Part shown: positions 45,396 through 53,656 of the stretch, piece after piece
Layout of the letters: every line of letters starts with the position of its first letter
How positions within the stretch are numbered: the stretch's first letter is position 1
Made by a program: the position numbers and the translations under genes
DNA from: Psychrobacter fulvigenes
GTDB lineage: Bacteria; Pseudomonadota; Gammaproteobacteria; Pseudomonadales; Moraxellaceae
Assembly: GCF_904846155.1 (NCBI RefSeq)
Contig: NZ_CAJGZP010000001.1
Coordinates: 310,001 to 374,000, forward strand
DNA: 64,000 nucleotides
Reading direction: 5' to 3'
The notes under the pieces: generated by a model
Databases searched by the model: none
Told to the model about the DNA's origin: nothing
What the model saw: only the letters and a program-made list of their open reading frames with translations

Positions 45396-46430
45396 TTATT
45401 GAATATCATCGGGCAATATAACGCTATCGATAGTCATGGCGTCACGGATTTTATCCATGGCGTTTTTCTCGATTTGGCGTACCCGCTCTGCAGAGATGGA
45501 GTAAACTGCCGCCAGCTCATGCAAGGTTGATTTTTGCTCAGAGAGCCAGCGCTGCTCGACGATATCGCGTGAGCGATCATCTAGCGTATCCATAGCGGCG
45601 ACCAAGGCTGAAGTATTGCTGTCTTCCCAGTCAGACTCTTCTACTATCTCTGCTGGATCCACGCCATCTTCTAAGAACAGCTGCGGCGCATAGCGACCAT
45701 CATCGTCATCACTAGATTGAGTCTCAAAAGAGGCGTCATAAGACGTCAGACGAGACTCCATCTCTAGCACCTGTTTGCGGCTGACATTGAGATCTTTTGC
45801 GATGGCATCCGCTTCTTCTAAGGTTAGCTGGTTATTGGTCTTTTTTAAACTGCGCAGATTAAAGAAGAGCTTACGATGAGCTTTGGTGGTGGCGACTTTG
45901 ACGATACGCCAGTTACGAATCACAAACTCATGAATTTCAGCTTTGATCCAATGCACAGCAAAGGAGACCAAACGCACGCCCTTATTAGGATCAAAACGCT
46001 TGACGGCTTTCATTAAGCCTAGATTGCCTTCTTGAATCAAATCCGCTTGCGGCAAGCCATAGCCAGAGTAGCTGCGGGCGATATGAATGACGAAGCGCAG
46101 ATGTGACATAACCAATAGGCGTGCAGCCTCGACGTCGCCTTCGTCATAATAACGATGGGCAAGCTCCTGCTCTTGAGTGGGCGTCAAAATTGGGATTTGA
46201 TGGACAGTATTGATATAAGCGCCCAGATTCACTCCAGGAGCAGATAAATGCGTCGGCATAGCGGGCACTAAATCACGCGTGCTCGTATCTTCTAAGGCAC
46301 TAGAGTCATAGGGAGGGCGTTTAGAGGCGGCTTCTAGTGCCGCTTCACGCGCTGCGTTTTTCTGAGTAGCACTGCTATCAGTAGTGCGCTTTTCTTTGCT
46401 AGGCGCTGAGTTGTTAGGAGGAGTAGCCAT
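45396..46430 (-). CDS. rpoH: Heat shock sigma factor RpoH
   Basis: This is the sigma-32 type factor for heat-shock promoters. The start was set at 46430 (MATPPNN), where AAGG lies eight bases upstream; 46460 is an earlier ATG. Region 2 is typical: LVMSHLRFVIHIARSYSGYG, then LPQADLIQEGNLGLMKAVKR. The RpoH box is present as AHRKLFFNLRSLKK, and the HTH as TLHELAAVYSISAERVRQIE. The N-terminal extension of about 50 residues is Ala/Ser/Lys-rich and not in E. coli (284 aa there, 344 aa here). Divergent from nothing close; DUF423 follows. Confidence 0.93.
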   Translation of the reverse strand: MATPPNNSAPSKEKRTTDSSATQKNAAREAALEAASKRPPYDSSALEDTSTRDLVPAMPTHLSAPGVNLGAYINTVHQIPILTPTQEQELAHRYYDEGDVEAARLLVMSHLRFVIHIARSYSGYGLPQADLIQEGNLGLMKAVKRFDPNKGVRLVSFAVHWIKAEIHEFVIRNWRIVKVATTKAHRKLFFNLRSLKKTNNQLTLEEADAIAKDLNVSRKQVLEMESRLTSYDASFETQSSDDDDGRYAPQLFLEDGVDPAEIVEESDWEDSNTSALVAAMDTLDDRSRDIVEQRWLSEQKSTLHELAAVYSISAERVRQIEKNAMDKIRDAMTIDSVILPDDIQ

Positions 46431-46509
46431 ATTCTTGACCTTGATCAAATAAGTAAACAATTATGCAATTGAGAATTTTTATTATCTTAATTGTAAAGGA
46501 TAGTCGCGC

Positions 46510-47004
46510 TTAGTTGCTATCAGTTTTGGTAATGATGAAGTGAAATATTGTATCGGGCGGCTGTTTTGGCAAGCCATGCGTGCCATTCACTGTTTGCCCG
46601 CCAGTCATTTTATTTACCGTTAATAACAGCGTATCACCATGAGCAGCTTGCTGGGTTTGGCGACAAAAAGCAGTAATATCTGCTTGTGAGTTGGGATCAG
46701 TGGCGACAACATACAGTGATTCAGCAGTCGCCACATCACGTAGAGCCACTTTGGTTTTTAATAATGGCATGGGGCAAGCCATGCCGCGTCCGTCAACCAT
46801 GCGCTTAATATTAACGGTTGATTGATCGACTTCACTGTCATCGCTGCTTTCAATGGCGCTAATGCTTTCAATGGCGCTAATACAGTCAGGCGGCAACACA
46901 GCCAATAGGGACTGTGCGGTATCCCGCTCAGCATCAGATAATTCTGATGATAGATATACCTTAAAAGGTACGTGCATGTTGATAGAATGACTGTCAGCAG
47001 ACAT
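46510..47004 (-). CDS. TusA-family sulfurtransferase, extended
   Basis: Start chosen at ATG 47004 (MSADSHSINMH), with AAGGG eight bases upstream; upstream ATGs exist at 47052 and 47112. The 164 aa protein carries a C-terminal TusA-like domain: VDGRGMACPMPLLKTKVAL with the active Cys, then VVATDPNSQADITAFC. About 70 residues precede it, including the repeat ISAIES-ISAIES encoded by a perfect 18 bp tandem duplication (46846-46881). The family transfers sulfur for tRNA thiolation or related pathways. The extension is not seen in E. coli TusA. Confidence 0.75.
   Translation of the reverse strand: MSADSHSINMHVPFKVYLSSELSDAERDTAQSLLAVLPPDCISAIESISAIESSDDSEVDQSTVNIKRMVDGRGMACPMPLLKTKVALRDVATAESLYVVATDPNSQADITAFCRQTQQAAHGDTLLLTVNKMTGGQTVNGTHGLPKQPPDTIFHFIITKTDSN
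46846..46881. repeat. 18 bp tandem duplication inside TusA gene
   Basis: GCTTTCAATGGCGCTAAT occurs twice in a row and keeps the reading frame, adding six residues (ISAIES). Confidence 0.7.
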
Positions 47005-47374
47005 AACAGGAACCCTTAAAGTCTTAGTGTTTAGGCTTGAGGTGTTAGCCATGAGTTTTGATAATTGTATAAGACAGGATGCTAACACCAAACATTGATC
47101 AGAACCGCTCATTATAACAAATTGCTGCTTAGCAATTGCAGTTGAATATAATCATCATAAGATTGAGTCGATTAGAACCAAACGGCTGCTGCATGAGTAT
47201 CTTGAAGATAGTAATTACGTGATCGATATGCAATTGTTTCACTATAGAATTACACAACCATGTTGCACGAAAGTGACGCGCTGCCTAGACATTGGTAGCC
47301 AGAAGAACACTGCAATTGACGTGGTCAGGTCAACCTCGTATAGTCAAAAATGATGATATTGCCAAAAGCATAGG
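47005..47374. other. 370 bp divergent spacer
   Basis: Between the TusA-family gene and the BepA-like protease. It contains a hairpin (TTGCT/AGCAA with a GCTT loop) near 47120-47137 and longer alternative N-termini for the minus-strand gene. No other gene seen. Confidence 0.35.
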
Positions 47375-49069
47375 ATGCAGACATTGAACCACTATAATAA
47401 TAACACCACTCGAGCGACTGGCTTTGTGACCAGCCAATGTAACGCAGGTAGAGGAAAAAGGCGACATTATATCGGGCTGCTGACACTGGCAGCTTTGATT
47501 AGTAGTCTTAGTATGCAGGGTAATGCGCTGTCTTTTGCAAACGCCAATACTGCAAGTTTCAATGCTAGTACTAGTACGCCATCGGCCTTATCTGGTCCAA
47601 CATATGGCTCATGGCAGACCAAGAATTACGATGAGTTAGAGCTGCCAAGTTTGCAAGGTCAGGGGCTAAGCTTTTCCGATCAATATCAAAATAAGCTCGT
47701 CGGTGAATGGGCGCTGCAAAACATCAACGGCCGCATAAAGATGGAGCATGACCCTTGGATTCAAGAAACCATAAAAGACATGACATGGCGCATGAATGCC
47801 CAAGTGCGTCAGCAAGCACCATTGGCTTTGGTGGTCATTGATAATCCGAGTATTAACGCCTTTGCGGCGCCAGGCGGGGTAATAGGGGTCAATACTGGTA
47901 CCATATTGGCCGCAAATAGCATGGATGAGCTGGCCAGTGTTATTGCGCATGAGGTGGCTCATGTGAGCCAGCGTCATTATGAGAGCGGTGCAGATGAGCG
48001 CAAAAAAGCCTTACTGATGCAGATAGGTGGCATGTTAGCAGCGATTGCGGCATCGGCCGTGGATGGTGATGCTACAGCAGCAGTCATGATGGGCAGCCAA
48101 ACAGCGATTATGAATAGCAGCATGGCTTTTAGTCGTAGCAATGAGCGTGAAGCTGATCGGGTGGGCATGCAAATCATGAATCAAGCTGGTTATGACCCAC
48201 GCGCCATGCCAAGGTTTTTTGCCACGATGAATCAAAAAAGCCAGCTCAATCAGGTAGAAAACCAGTTTTTGCCAAGCTTTGTACGCTCGCATCCTTTGAG
48301 TAACGAGCGTCTCAGTGATACACAAAGCCGTGCTCAGCGTTATCCCTCCTTATCGCTCATCCAGCAGCAGCGTCATCAAGCGTTATTTGACTTGCTCTAT
48401 TGGCGGGTACAAGTTATGGGCAAGCATGCCTCGGAGACGTCCCTGACGACCGCCGCCAAAAATAGCATTGGTGCCAAACTGGCCTTAATGTATTGGTATA
48501 GCGAGCAACAGCGTTTTGACGACGCCAATGATCTTATGACTGAGATGAGAGCTTTACCTACTCGGCAACAGCAATCTATAGAGCCCCTACTATCCATCAC
48601 TCATAGCCAAGTGCTGAGTGAGCAAAACAAATGGCAACAGGCGGCAGAAGTACTGACGCGTCAGCAGCGCCTGTACCCTGAGCGCCGCGATTTGCGCTTA
48701 TATTTGGCGGAAGCGCTCACCAATAGCAATCAGCCTCTGCAGGCACAAACCTTGCTAAAACCACTCATTCAGCAGCAGTCTAGTGATCGCTATGCGTGGC
48801 AGAGTATGCAACTGGCCAACGAAAAGATGGCCAAAACGGCAACCTCACCGCAAGTGGCACGCATTGCTACCATCAATGCGCTGCGTTATCGCAGTCATGA
48901 CCAGCTATGGAATGGTCGTTATGACTCAGCGCTGACTTCACTCACGCAGGCCAAGCAGCTTGCAGAGCAGATGCAGGCGAGTGGCCAAGGCAGCAGTGCT
49001 CGTCCGCTCCTTGCGAATATCACGCAAGAAATAAAAGACGTAAAAACCGCGAAAGACTATAAGCCTTAA
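47375..49069 (+). CDS. bepA: M48 metalloprotease, BepA-like with TPRs
   Basis: This 564 aa secreted zinc protease has an N-terminal extension before a hydrophobic segment (IGLLTLAALISSLSMQGNAL, about residues 33-52). The M48 domain has the zinc motif HEVAH (in VIAHEVAHVSQRHYESGADE) and the third ligand in SNEREADRVGMQIM. The C-terminal ~220 residues look like TPR repeats (WYSEQQRFDDANDLMTEMRA and following). This is the BepA (YfgC) plan for periplasmic quality control of outer-membrane proteins such as LptD. It is longer than E. coli BepA (487 aa). The BepA assignment is good but other M48-TPR proteases exist. Confidence 0.8.
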   Translation: MQTLNHYNNNTTRATGFVTSQCNAGRGKRRHYIGLLTLAALISSLSMQGNALSFANANTASFNASTSTPSALSGPTYGSWQTKNYDELELPSLQGQGLSFSDQYQNKLVGEWALQNINGRIKMEHDPWIQETIKDMTWRMNAQVRQQAPLALVVIDNPSINAFAAPGGVIGVNTGTILAANSMDELASVIAHEVAHVSQRHYESGADERKKALLMQIGGMLAAIAASAVDGDATAAVMMGSQTAIMNSSMAFSRSNEREADRVGMQIMNQAGYDPRAMPRFFATMNQKSQLNQVENQFLPSFVRSHPLSNERLSDTQSRAQRYPSLSLIQQQRHQALFDLLYWRVQVMGKHASETSLTTAAKNSIGAKLALMYWYSEQQRFDDANDLMTEMRALPTRQQQSIEPLLSITHSQVLSEQNKWQQAAEVLTRQQRLYPERRDLRLYLAEALTNSNQPLQAQTLLKPLIQQQSSDRYAWQSMQLANEKMAKTATSPQVARIATINALRYRSHDQLWNGRYDSALTSLTQAKQLAEQMQASGQGSSARPLLANITQEIKDVKTAKDYKP

Positions 49070-49120
49070 GCGGTTATTAGGAGGTCAGAGGTGTTATTGC
49101 TCATTGATTTTGACGAAGCT

Positions 49121-49570
49121 TTAGCCTTGTAGCGCTTCTTTTACCAGCTTTGAGATGAGAGCAGGATCGGCACGGCCAGCGGTTTTGTTCTTTAGCACAC
49201 CCATGACGCTACCCATATCGCGCATTGAGGTGGCACCTTGTTCAGCGATCTCAGCCTTTACCAATGCTGCAATTTCTGCTTCGTCCATTTGCTTGGGCAT
49301 GAACTCATTGATGATATCAATCTCGAACTGCTCTTTGCTCGCCAGATCATCACGGCCATTTTCTGTAAAGATGCCCAGTGACTCTTGGCGCTGTTTAAGC
49401 TGTTTTTGTAGTATCTCTAAAACGCCAGCGTCATCCAGCTCTGTTTGACGGTCAATTTCAATTTGCTTAACGACTGCTTGCACGTTGCGTAGCACTTTGA
49501 CGCGCTCAAGCTCACGGGCTTTCATAGACGTTTTGATATTATCAGATAGGGTTTGTTTAAGTTGGCTCAT
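49121..49570 (-). CDS. GatB/YqeY domain protein
   Basis: This 149 aa protein has the YqeY layout: N-terminal helical bundle MSQLKQTLSDNIKTSMKARE, then VLRNVQAVVKQIEID, ILQKQLKQRQESLGIFT, and the C-terminal YqeY-like tail MRDMGSVMGVLKNKTAGRAD. The family is related to the tail domain of GatB amidotransferase and is likely RNA- or tRNA-linked. It sits in the rpsU neighbourhood as in many gammaproteobacteria. Just upstream is an eight-unit 16 bp tandem array, and its ribosome-site region (AGGAAC) lies in a ninth, degraded unit. Confidence 0.85.
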   Translation of the reverse strand: MSQLKQTLSDNIKTSMKARELERVKVLRNVQAVVKQIEIDRQTELDDAGVLEILQKQLKQRQESLGIFTENGRDDLASKEQFEIDIINEFMPKQMDEAEIAALVKAEIAEQGATSMRDMGSVMGVLKNKTAGRADPALISKLVKEALQG

Positions 49571-49592
49571 GATTGTTATTGTTCCTTATGTC

Positions 49593-49712
49593 ATTGAAAT
49601 CTTATGTTATTGAAATCTTATGTTATTGAAATCTTATGTTATTGAAATCTTATGTTATTGAAATCTTATGTTATTGAAATCTTATGTTATTGAAATCTTA
49701 TGTTATTGAAAT
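49593..49712. repeat. 16 bp tandem repeat, eight units
   Basis: The unit ATTGAAATCTTATGTT repeats with period 16. ATTGAAAT begins at 49593, 49609, 49625, 49641, 49657, 49673, 49689 and 49705, with almost no mismatches (one CA in place of TA before the first). A ninth, decayed unit continues to the yqeY start codon at 49570 and carries its ribosome site. Confidence 0.9.
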
Positions 49713-49715
49713 AAA

Positions 49716-49769
49716 AAATAAACGCAACGCTAATATAAACGCAAATAAACGCAACGCTAATATAAACGC
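49716..49769. repeat. 27 bp duplication
   Basis: AAATAAACGCAACGCTAATA-TAAACGC occurs twice with no mismatches (49716-49742 and 49743-49769), directly abutting the 16 bp array. Confidence 0.85.
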
Positions 49770-49797
49770 TAAGGCATCATACTAAAAAGTGTAGCAT

Positions 49798-49835
49798 AAA
49801 AAACGCCACTGATATCAATGGATAGCAGTGGCGCT
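49798..49835 (-). terminator. Rho-independent terminator after rpsU
   Basis: On the minus strand CGCCACTG and CAGTGGCG pair around a 16 nt loop, followed by TTTTTT. It ends the rpsU transcript before the tandem repeats. Confidence 0.7.
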
Positions 49836-49971
49836 GAGATATATGGGGATAATCTTAGTTTCAATTATGGTCGTTACAATTACTAGCCAATATTATCGAA
49901 ACTTAATATCCAACCTCATTATCGACCTTAACAAACATAATTGGTGTTAGTAAGCAGTCGTTAATAAGTGA

Positions 49972-50187
49972 TTAGTACATACGCGTAGTACGGATAGTTT
50001 CGCGTTGTAGTTTTTTCTTGTAACGCTTAACGGCAGCGGCTTTTTTGCGCTTACGCTCTTGCGTTGGTTTTTCATAAAACTCACGTTTACGTACATCTGA
50101 TAACACACCAGCTTTTTCACAAGCACGCTTAAAACGACGGATAGCGATATCAACTGGTTCGTTTTCTTTAACCTTAACTGAAGGCAT
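49972..50187 (-). CDS. rpsU: 30S ribosomal protein S21
   Basis: This 71 aa basic protein (bS21) of the 30S subunit has the core [20 protein letters not shown], then [20 protein letters not shown] and [18 protein letters not shown]. It fits the family almost residue for residue and takes part in initiation near the anti-Shine-Dalgarno helix. The usual partners dnaG and rpoD do not follow in this window; a YqeY gene does. Confidence 0.97.
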   Translation of the reverse strand: MPSVKVKENEPVDIAIRRFKRACEKAGVLSDVRKREFYEKPTQERKRKKAAAVKRYKKKLQRETIRTTRMY

Positions 50188-50583
50188 GAAGACTCCTTTT
50201 GGATGAGATATAAGGGCATTAGTTTGGCTGTGTATTAGTATTTAGCCGCAATATCTCAAGATTGCAGGCATCAGCTCAAACTAGGATTATCTTGCGCTAT
50301 AGCACAAGGGCAACTATTCTACTAAAAAATACCAGTAAAGTCAAAGCCTTTAGGGCATTTATGTATGACTATCTTATTGTTTTATAGTGAATAAATAAGG
50401 TTTTTTGAGATTTACTACTTAACTTCTGGAGTTTTTCATTCGAGGCAGTCCTGAAACTCTTAACCAATCACAATAAAAAACCCTACTGTCTATAACGTAT
50501 TCAGTGCAGTTTATGCTATGATTATTTCCATACAGTAATAGATTTTTTTACGCTTTTATGTCAATTTTATTGAGGGTTTTAGA
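50188..50583. other. 396 bp spacer
   Basis: Divergent region between rpsU and the acidic lipoprotein gene. AT-rich; I see no gene and no repeat. Promoters for both directions are expected. Confidence 0.35.
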
Positions 50584-50949
50584 ATGAAAAAAACAGCATT
50601 AAACATGGCGTTAAGTACCGCACTCATCATCAGCTTTGGTATGGGTATCAGTGCCTGTAGTGGTGATAAAGAATCAAAGGTCTATGCACCTGATCGCGTT
50701 GATGAAGCGGCTGAGCTTGCTCGTAGCAACGCGCCTGAAGCTGAAGTAATGGATTTTCCAGAAGTGGAAGTAGTGGCGACAGATGCTGAAGCAGATACTA
50801 GCATGGCAACGGAAGAAGATGCGATGGCAGATGAGACGCTAGAGTCTGATGCTGATACAGCAGATACAGAGGTGGCTGACGCCGAAACGCCTGCCGCGGA
50901 TGCTGTTGCAGCAGATGACGAAGTAGAGCCTGAGCCAGCAGCCAGTTAA
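50584..50949 (+). CDS. Acidic lipoprotein
   Basis: This 121 aa protein starts with a lipoprotein signal (MKKTALNMALSTALIISF, then lipobox ISAC, Cys at residue 25) and continues with a hydrophilic linker (SGDKESKVYAPDRVDE) and a long acidic tail rich in Glu, Asp, Ala, Thr and Val (DAEADTSMATEEDAMADETL, then more repeats). It has no recognisable domain. The next plus-strand gene encodes a second lipoprotein with a similar acidic linker and a cytochrome c domain. They may be functionally linked, since their CSGD signal ends match closely. Confidence 0.6.
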   Translation: MKKTALNMALSTALIISFGMGISACSGDKESKVYAPDRVDEAAELARSNAPEAEVMDFPEVEVVATDAEADTSMATEEDAMADETLESDADTADTEVADAETPAADAVAADDEVEPEPAAS

Positions 50950-51033
50950 TAGCTGCCAGCGTATTTCGAGTAATATGAACGTGTGAATGGCAATAAAAGC
51001 CATTGCTATAAGCCAATCGATAAGGATTTGAGC

Positions 51034-51570
51034 ATGGATTGCAAACAACAACGTACGCAGACAAAACCAAGGGGTAAATTGCTTTTGTCTGCCATGAGCC
51101 TTAGTGCGTTATTAGCGCTTAGCGCTTGTAGTGGTGACAATACAGCTGCTGAAGAGCCTGCGGCTGTCAACGAGACCGAAACAGTAGTGGTTGAAGCGCC
51201 AGAAGCAGAGACTGAGGTTGTCATTGATGAGCCCGTGGCGGAGCCTGAGCCTGAAGAGGCGGTAGTCGTAGAAGCTGAAGAAACTGCCGTGGAGCCCGAG
51301 CCTGTCGCTGCTGAGCCAGTAGTATTGTCTGCAGATACGGGCGCCAAGATATATGAGGCAAACTGTAAGCTATGTCATGAAAGCGGTTTGCTAAGTGCTC
51401 CAATACACGGTGACAAAGCGGCGTGGGCTCCTCGCCTTACTAAAGATAAAGAAACGCTCTATATGCACTCTGCAAAGGGCTTTAACAAGATGCCAGCACA
51501 AGCCACTGACAAAGTGAGTGAAGCTGAGGTTCATGCTGCTGTTGATTATATGCTCGCAGCGGTAAGCTAA
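51034..51570 (+). CDS. Lipoprotein cytochrome c5-type with acidic linker
   Basis: The start at 51034 (MDCKQQRTQTK) has AAGGA seven bases upstream; an earlier frame start at 50983 lies in leader. The 178 aa protein has a lipobox (LALSACSGD), a ~70 residue Glu/Val/Pro/Ala-rich linker (VEAPEAETEVVIDEPVAEPE and following), and a C-terminal class I cytochrome c domain with the heme motif CKLCH, then KAAWAPRLTKDKETLYMHS and the axial-ligand Met region NKMPAQATDKVSEAE. The family (c5/c555-like) shuttles electrons in the periplasm. The linker probably spaces the heme from the membrane. Confidence 0.8.
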   Translation: MDCKQQRTQTKPRGKLLLSAMSLSALLALSACSGDNTAAEEPAAVNETETVVVEAPEAETEVVIDEPVAEPEPEEAVVVEAEETAVEPEPVAAEPVVLSADTGAKIYEANCKLCHESGLLSAPIHGDKAAWAPRLTKDKETLYMHSAKGFNKMPAQATDKVSEAEVHAAVDYMLAAVS

Positions 51571-51605
51571 ATCAGCTTACTAGCCATTGAAATTTGCTAA
51601 ACTGG

Positions 51606-51637
51606 CCGTCATTGTAGCTTACAATGGCGGTTTTTTT
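51606..51637 (+). terminator. Rho-independent terminator
   Basis: CCGTCATTGTA and TACAATGGCGG form the stem with a GCT loop and seven T follow. It ends the acidic-lipoprotein/cytochrome unit before tsaD. Confidence 0.8.
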
Positions 51638-51703
51638 GATTAAAAACAGCGATAAATGTATTGAACGTATCGCTATGCTAAACAACGAAATAAAGGCAAA
51701 AGC

Positions 51704-52753
51704 ATGAAAGTATTGGGTTTAGAGACTTCTTGTGATGAGACTGGGCTGGCTATTTTTGATAGTGAGCAGATAGACAGTGACAATCAAGGCCTGCTTGGAC
51801 AAGTGCTGTACTCACAGATAGAGCTGCATGCCGTCTACGGCGGCGTCGTGCCTGAGCTTGCCAGTCGTGATCATATCCGTAAGCTTGTGCCTTTATTTCA
51901 TGAGCTCTTGGAACAATGCGGCATCAGTAAAGATGAGATAGATGCTGTTGCTTATACCAAAGGCCCTGGGCTGATCGGTGCTTTGATGACGGGTGCATTA
52001 TTTGGGCGCAGCTTGGCGTATGGTCTAGATATTCCAGCGATTGGTATTCATCATATGGAAGGGCATTTGCTGGCACCGCTAATGGGTGCAAATCCGCCCG
52101 CATTTCCTTTTGTGTCGCTCCTGGTGTCTGGTGGCCATACTTTACTGATTGCCGCGCGTGGTGTTGGGCAATATGAGATATTGGGTGAGTCGATCGATGA
52201 TGCAGCAGGTGAGTGCTTTGATAAAGCCGCCAAGATGCTCAGCTTGCCATATCCTGGCGGGCCCAATATTGCCAAATTGGCGGAAACGGGTAATCCGAAT
52301 GCTTACGACTTACCAAGACCCATGTTACATCGCGGTTTGGACTTTTCGTTTAGCGGTATGAAAACAGCCGTGCATAACCTGATCAAAGATACCCCTTATT
52401 CGGAAAGTGGCCCTGACGGTGATCCACAAGTTCGTGCCGATATTGCCGCAAGTTTTCAACATGCAATGGTTGATACGCTAGTGAAGAAGAGTGTTAAAGC
52501 ATTAAAACAAGCAAATATGAGCCGCTTAGTGATTGCAGGCGGCGTCAGTGCCAATACTCATTTACGTGAAACGTTAGAGGCTGAGTTGGCTAAAATAAAT
52601 GCGACCGTCCATTATGCCCCGCCTGCGTTATGTACAGATAACGGGGCAATGATTGCTTATGCCGGTTACGAGCGCTTGCAAGCAGGGCAGTCCGATGATT
52701 TAGCGGTGAGCTGTGTGCCACGTTGGCCGATGACAGAATTGCCTGCGGTATGA
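51704..52753 (+). CDS. tsaD: tRNA t6A synthase subunit TsaD
   Basis: TsaD, with TsaB, TsaE and TsaC, makes N6-threonylcarbamoyladenosine at position 37 of ANN-decoding tRNAs. The 349 aa protein has the metal motif HHMEGH (116-121), [13 protein letters not shown] at the N-terminus, [21 protein letters not shown], and GVSANTHLR with the final Asp in [12 protein letters not shown]. All ASKHA and metal sites are intact. crcB follows 32 bp downstream, so the two are likely co-transcribed. Confidence 0.96.
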   Translation: MKVLGLETSCDETGLAIFDSEQIDSDNQGLLGQVLYSQIELHAVYGGVVPELASRDHIRKLVPLFHELLEQCGISKDEIDAVAYTKGPGLIGALMTGALFGRSLAYGLDIPAIGIHHMEGHLLAPLMGANPPAFPFVSLLVSGGHTLLIAARGVGQYEILGESIDDAAGECFDKAAKMLSLPYPGGPNIAKLAETGNPNAYDLPRPMLHRGLDFSFSGMKTAVHNLIKDTPYSESGPDGDPQVRADIAASFQHAMVDTLVKKSVKALKQANMSRLVIAGGVSANTHLRETLEAELAKINATVHYAPPALCTDNGAMIAYAGYERLQAGQSDDLAVSCVPRWPMTELPAV

Positions 52754-52785
52754 AGTTTAAAAGCCATACAAATTAAGGATAACAT

Positions 52786-53157
52786 ATGCAGTGGCTCGCC
52801 ATGGGTTTAGGAGCAGCATTTGGAGCTTGCTTGCGGGCATGGTTAACACGTTTTAATCTGCTACATAGCTGGATACCACTAGGTACATTAAGCGCAAATG
52901 TGTTAGGAGGGCTGCTGATTGGTCTGGCATTGGTATGGTTTGAGCGGATGGGTAGTGGCCTGTCAGATAATGTCAGGGTGTTTGTCATGACTGGATTTTT
53001 GGGCGGGCTGACGACCTTTAGCACTTTTAGCGCTGAGGTATTTAGTTTTATGCATGATGGACGGCTGTTGGCAGGTCTAGCACTGATAGGGTTGCACGTC
53101 GGACTGACATTGCTGGCAACCGCGTTGGGATTTTACTTTTTTAAGTTAGTTTTGTGA
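52786..53157 (+). CDS. crcB: Fluoride channel FluC
   Basis: This 123 aa inner-membrane dimeric channel exports fluoride. Four helices are visible, with [12 protein letters not shown] at residues 73-84 (the Phe-box and Ser/Thr lining), the N-terminal [15 protein letters not shown] and [12 protein letters not shown] with the structural Asn. A fluoride riboswitch is not seen because the gene sits 32 bp behind tsaD, so control is probably by co-transcription. Confidence 0.9.
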   Translation: MQWLAMGLGAAFGACLRAWLTRFNLLHSWIPLGTLSANVLGGLLIGLALVWFERMGSGLSDNVRVFVMTGFLGGLTTFSTFSAEVFSFMHDGRLLAGLALIGLHVGLTLLATALGFYFFKLVL

Positions 53158-53186
53158 CTTTTGCTAGATATTACTCGTTTGATGGT

Positions 53187-53220
53187 CTGATATAAGTAGT
53201 TCCTTTATATCAGGCTGTTT
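53187..53220 (+). terminator. Weak terminator after crcB
   Basis: CTGATATAA and TTATATCAG can pair around a 7 nt loop, followed by GCTGTTTT. The stem is AT-rich. Confidence 0.4.
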
Positions 53221-53239
53221 TAGGTAGTCTGTTAATTGT

Positions 53240-53656
53240 TTAAGAGGTCTGTTTTGGTGGTTCCAGTGGGGTATAATTAATTCTATTCAATCCATCTTTT
53301 ATTCGATGCATGTTCCTGATACTGTATTCATAATTAGACTGTTTCTCATACTCACATAATCTAGATTCTTGTAAAAACGAATTGAATAGGTTCTCATAAT
53401 CTTCTGAAAAATATCGCCCACCCATTATAGCTGTTCCTAACTCTACTAGTGTTCTTAAGCTTGCTATTTCTTCATCTGTAAGGGTATTAATATGCCCTTC
53501 GTTCAGATCACCCGATAAAATTTTAGATAACTTATCTTTATCTATTTGAAGTTCATAAATATTTGGATAAATATAACGTTTAAACTCCATATGGTTTTTG
53601 ATAATATCAATCGCTTCCGATAGTTCTCTAGAGCCTATTAATAGCTTAGCCTTCAA
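53240..53656 (-). CDS. Unknown protein, second of a coupled pair
   Basis: This 138 aa protein starts at a TTG codon (53656-53654). That codon overlaps the TGA of the upstream gene (TTGA), the standard form of translational coupling with an unusual start. The sequence (AIDIIKNHMEFKRYIYPNIY, then DLNEGHINTLTDEEIASLRT and GGRYFSEDYENLFNSFLQES) is helical and I do not recognise it. The DNA is AT-rich compared with tsaD and metR. With its partner it forms a two-gene cassette. Confidence 0.6.
   Translation of the reverse strand: MKAKLLIGSRELSEAIDIIKNHMEFKRYIYPNIYELQIDKDKLSKILSGDLNEGHINTLTDEEIASLRTLVELGTAIMGGRYFSEDYENLFNSFLQESRLCEYEKQSNYEYSIRNMHRIKDGLNRINYTPLEPPKQTS

Larger units (their letters stand above)
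49571..49971. other. Repeat-rich spacer yqeY-rpsU
   Basis: 401 bp holding the tandem repeats at 49593-49712 and 49716-49769 and the rpsU terminator at 49798-49835. No further gene. Confidence 0.6.

Noticed and set aside
49593..49712. CRISPR array
   Set aside because: Units are contiguous 16-mers with no spacers and no cas genes nearby, so it is a simple tandem repeat.
50838..51347. Long minus-strand open frames across the acidic lipoprotein genes
   Set aside because: They are shadows of Glu/Ala-rich coding on the plus strand, giving Ser/Thr/Ala or Gln/Arg-rich nonsense.
52754..52785. Fluoride riboswitch before crcB
   Set aside because: Only 32 bp separate it from tsaD, too short for the riboswitch.
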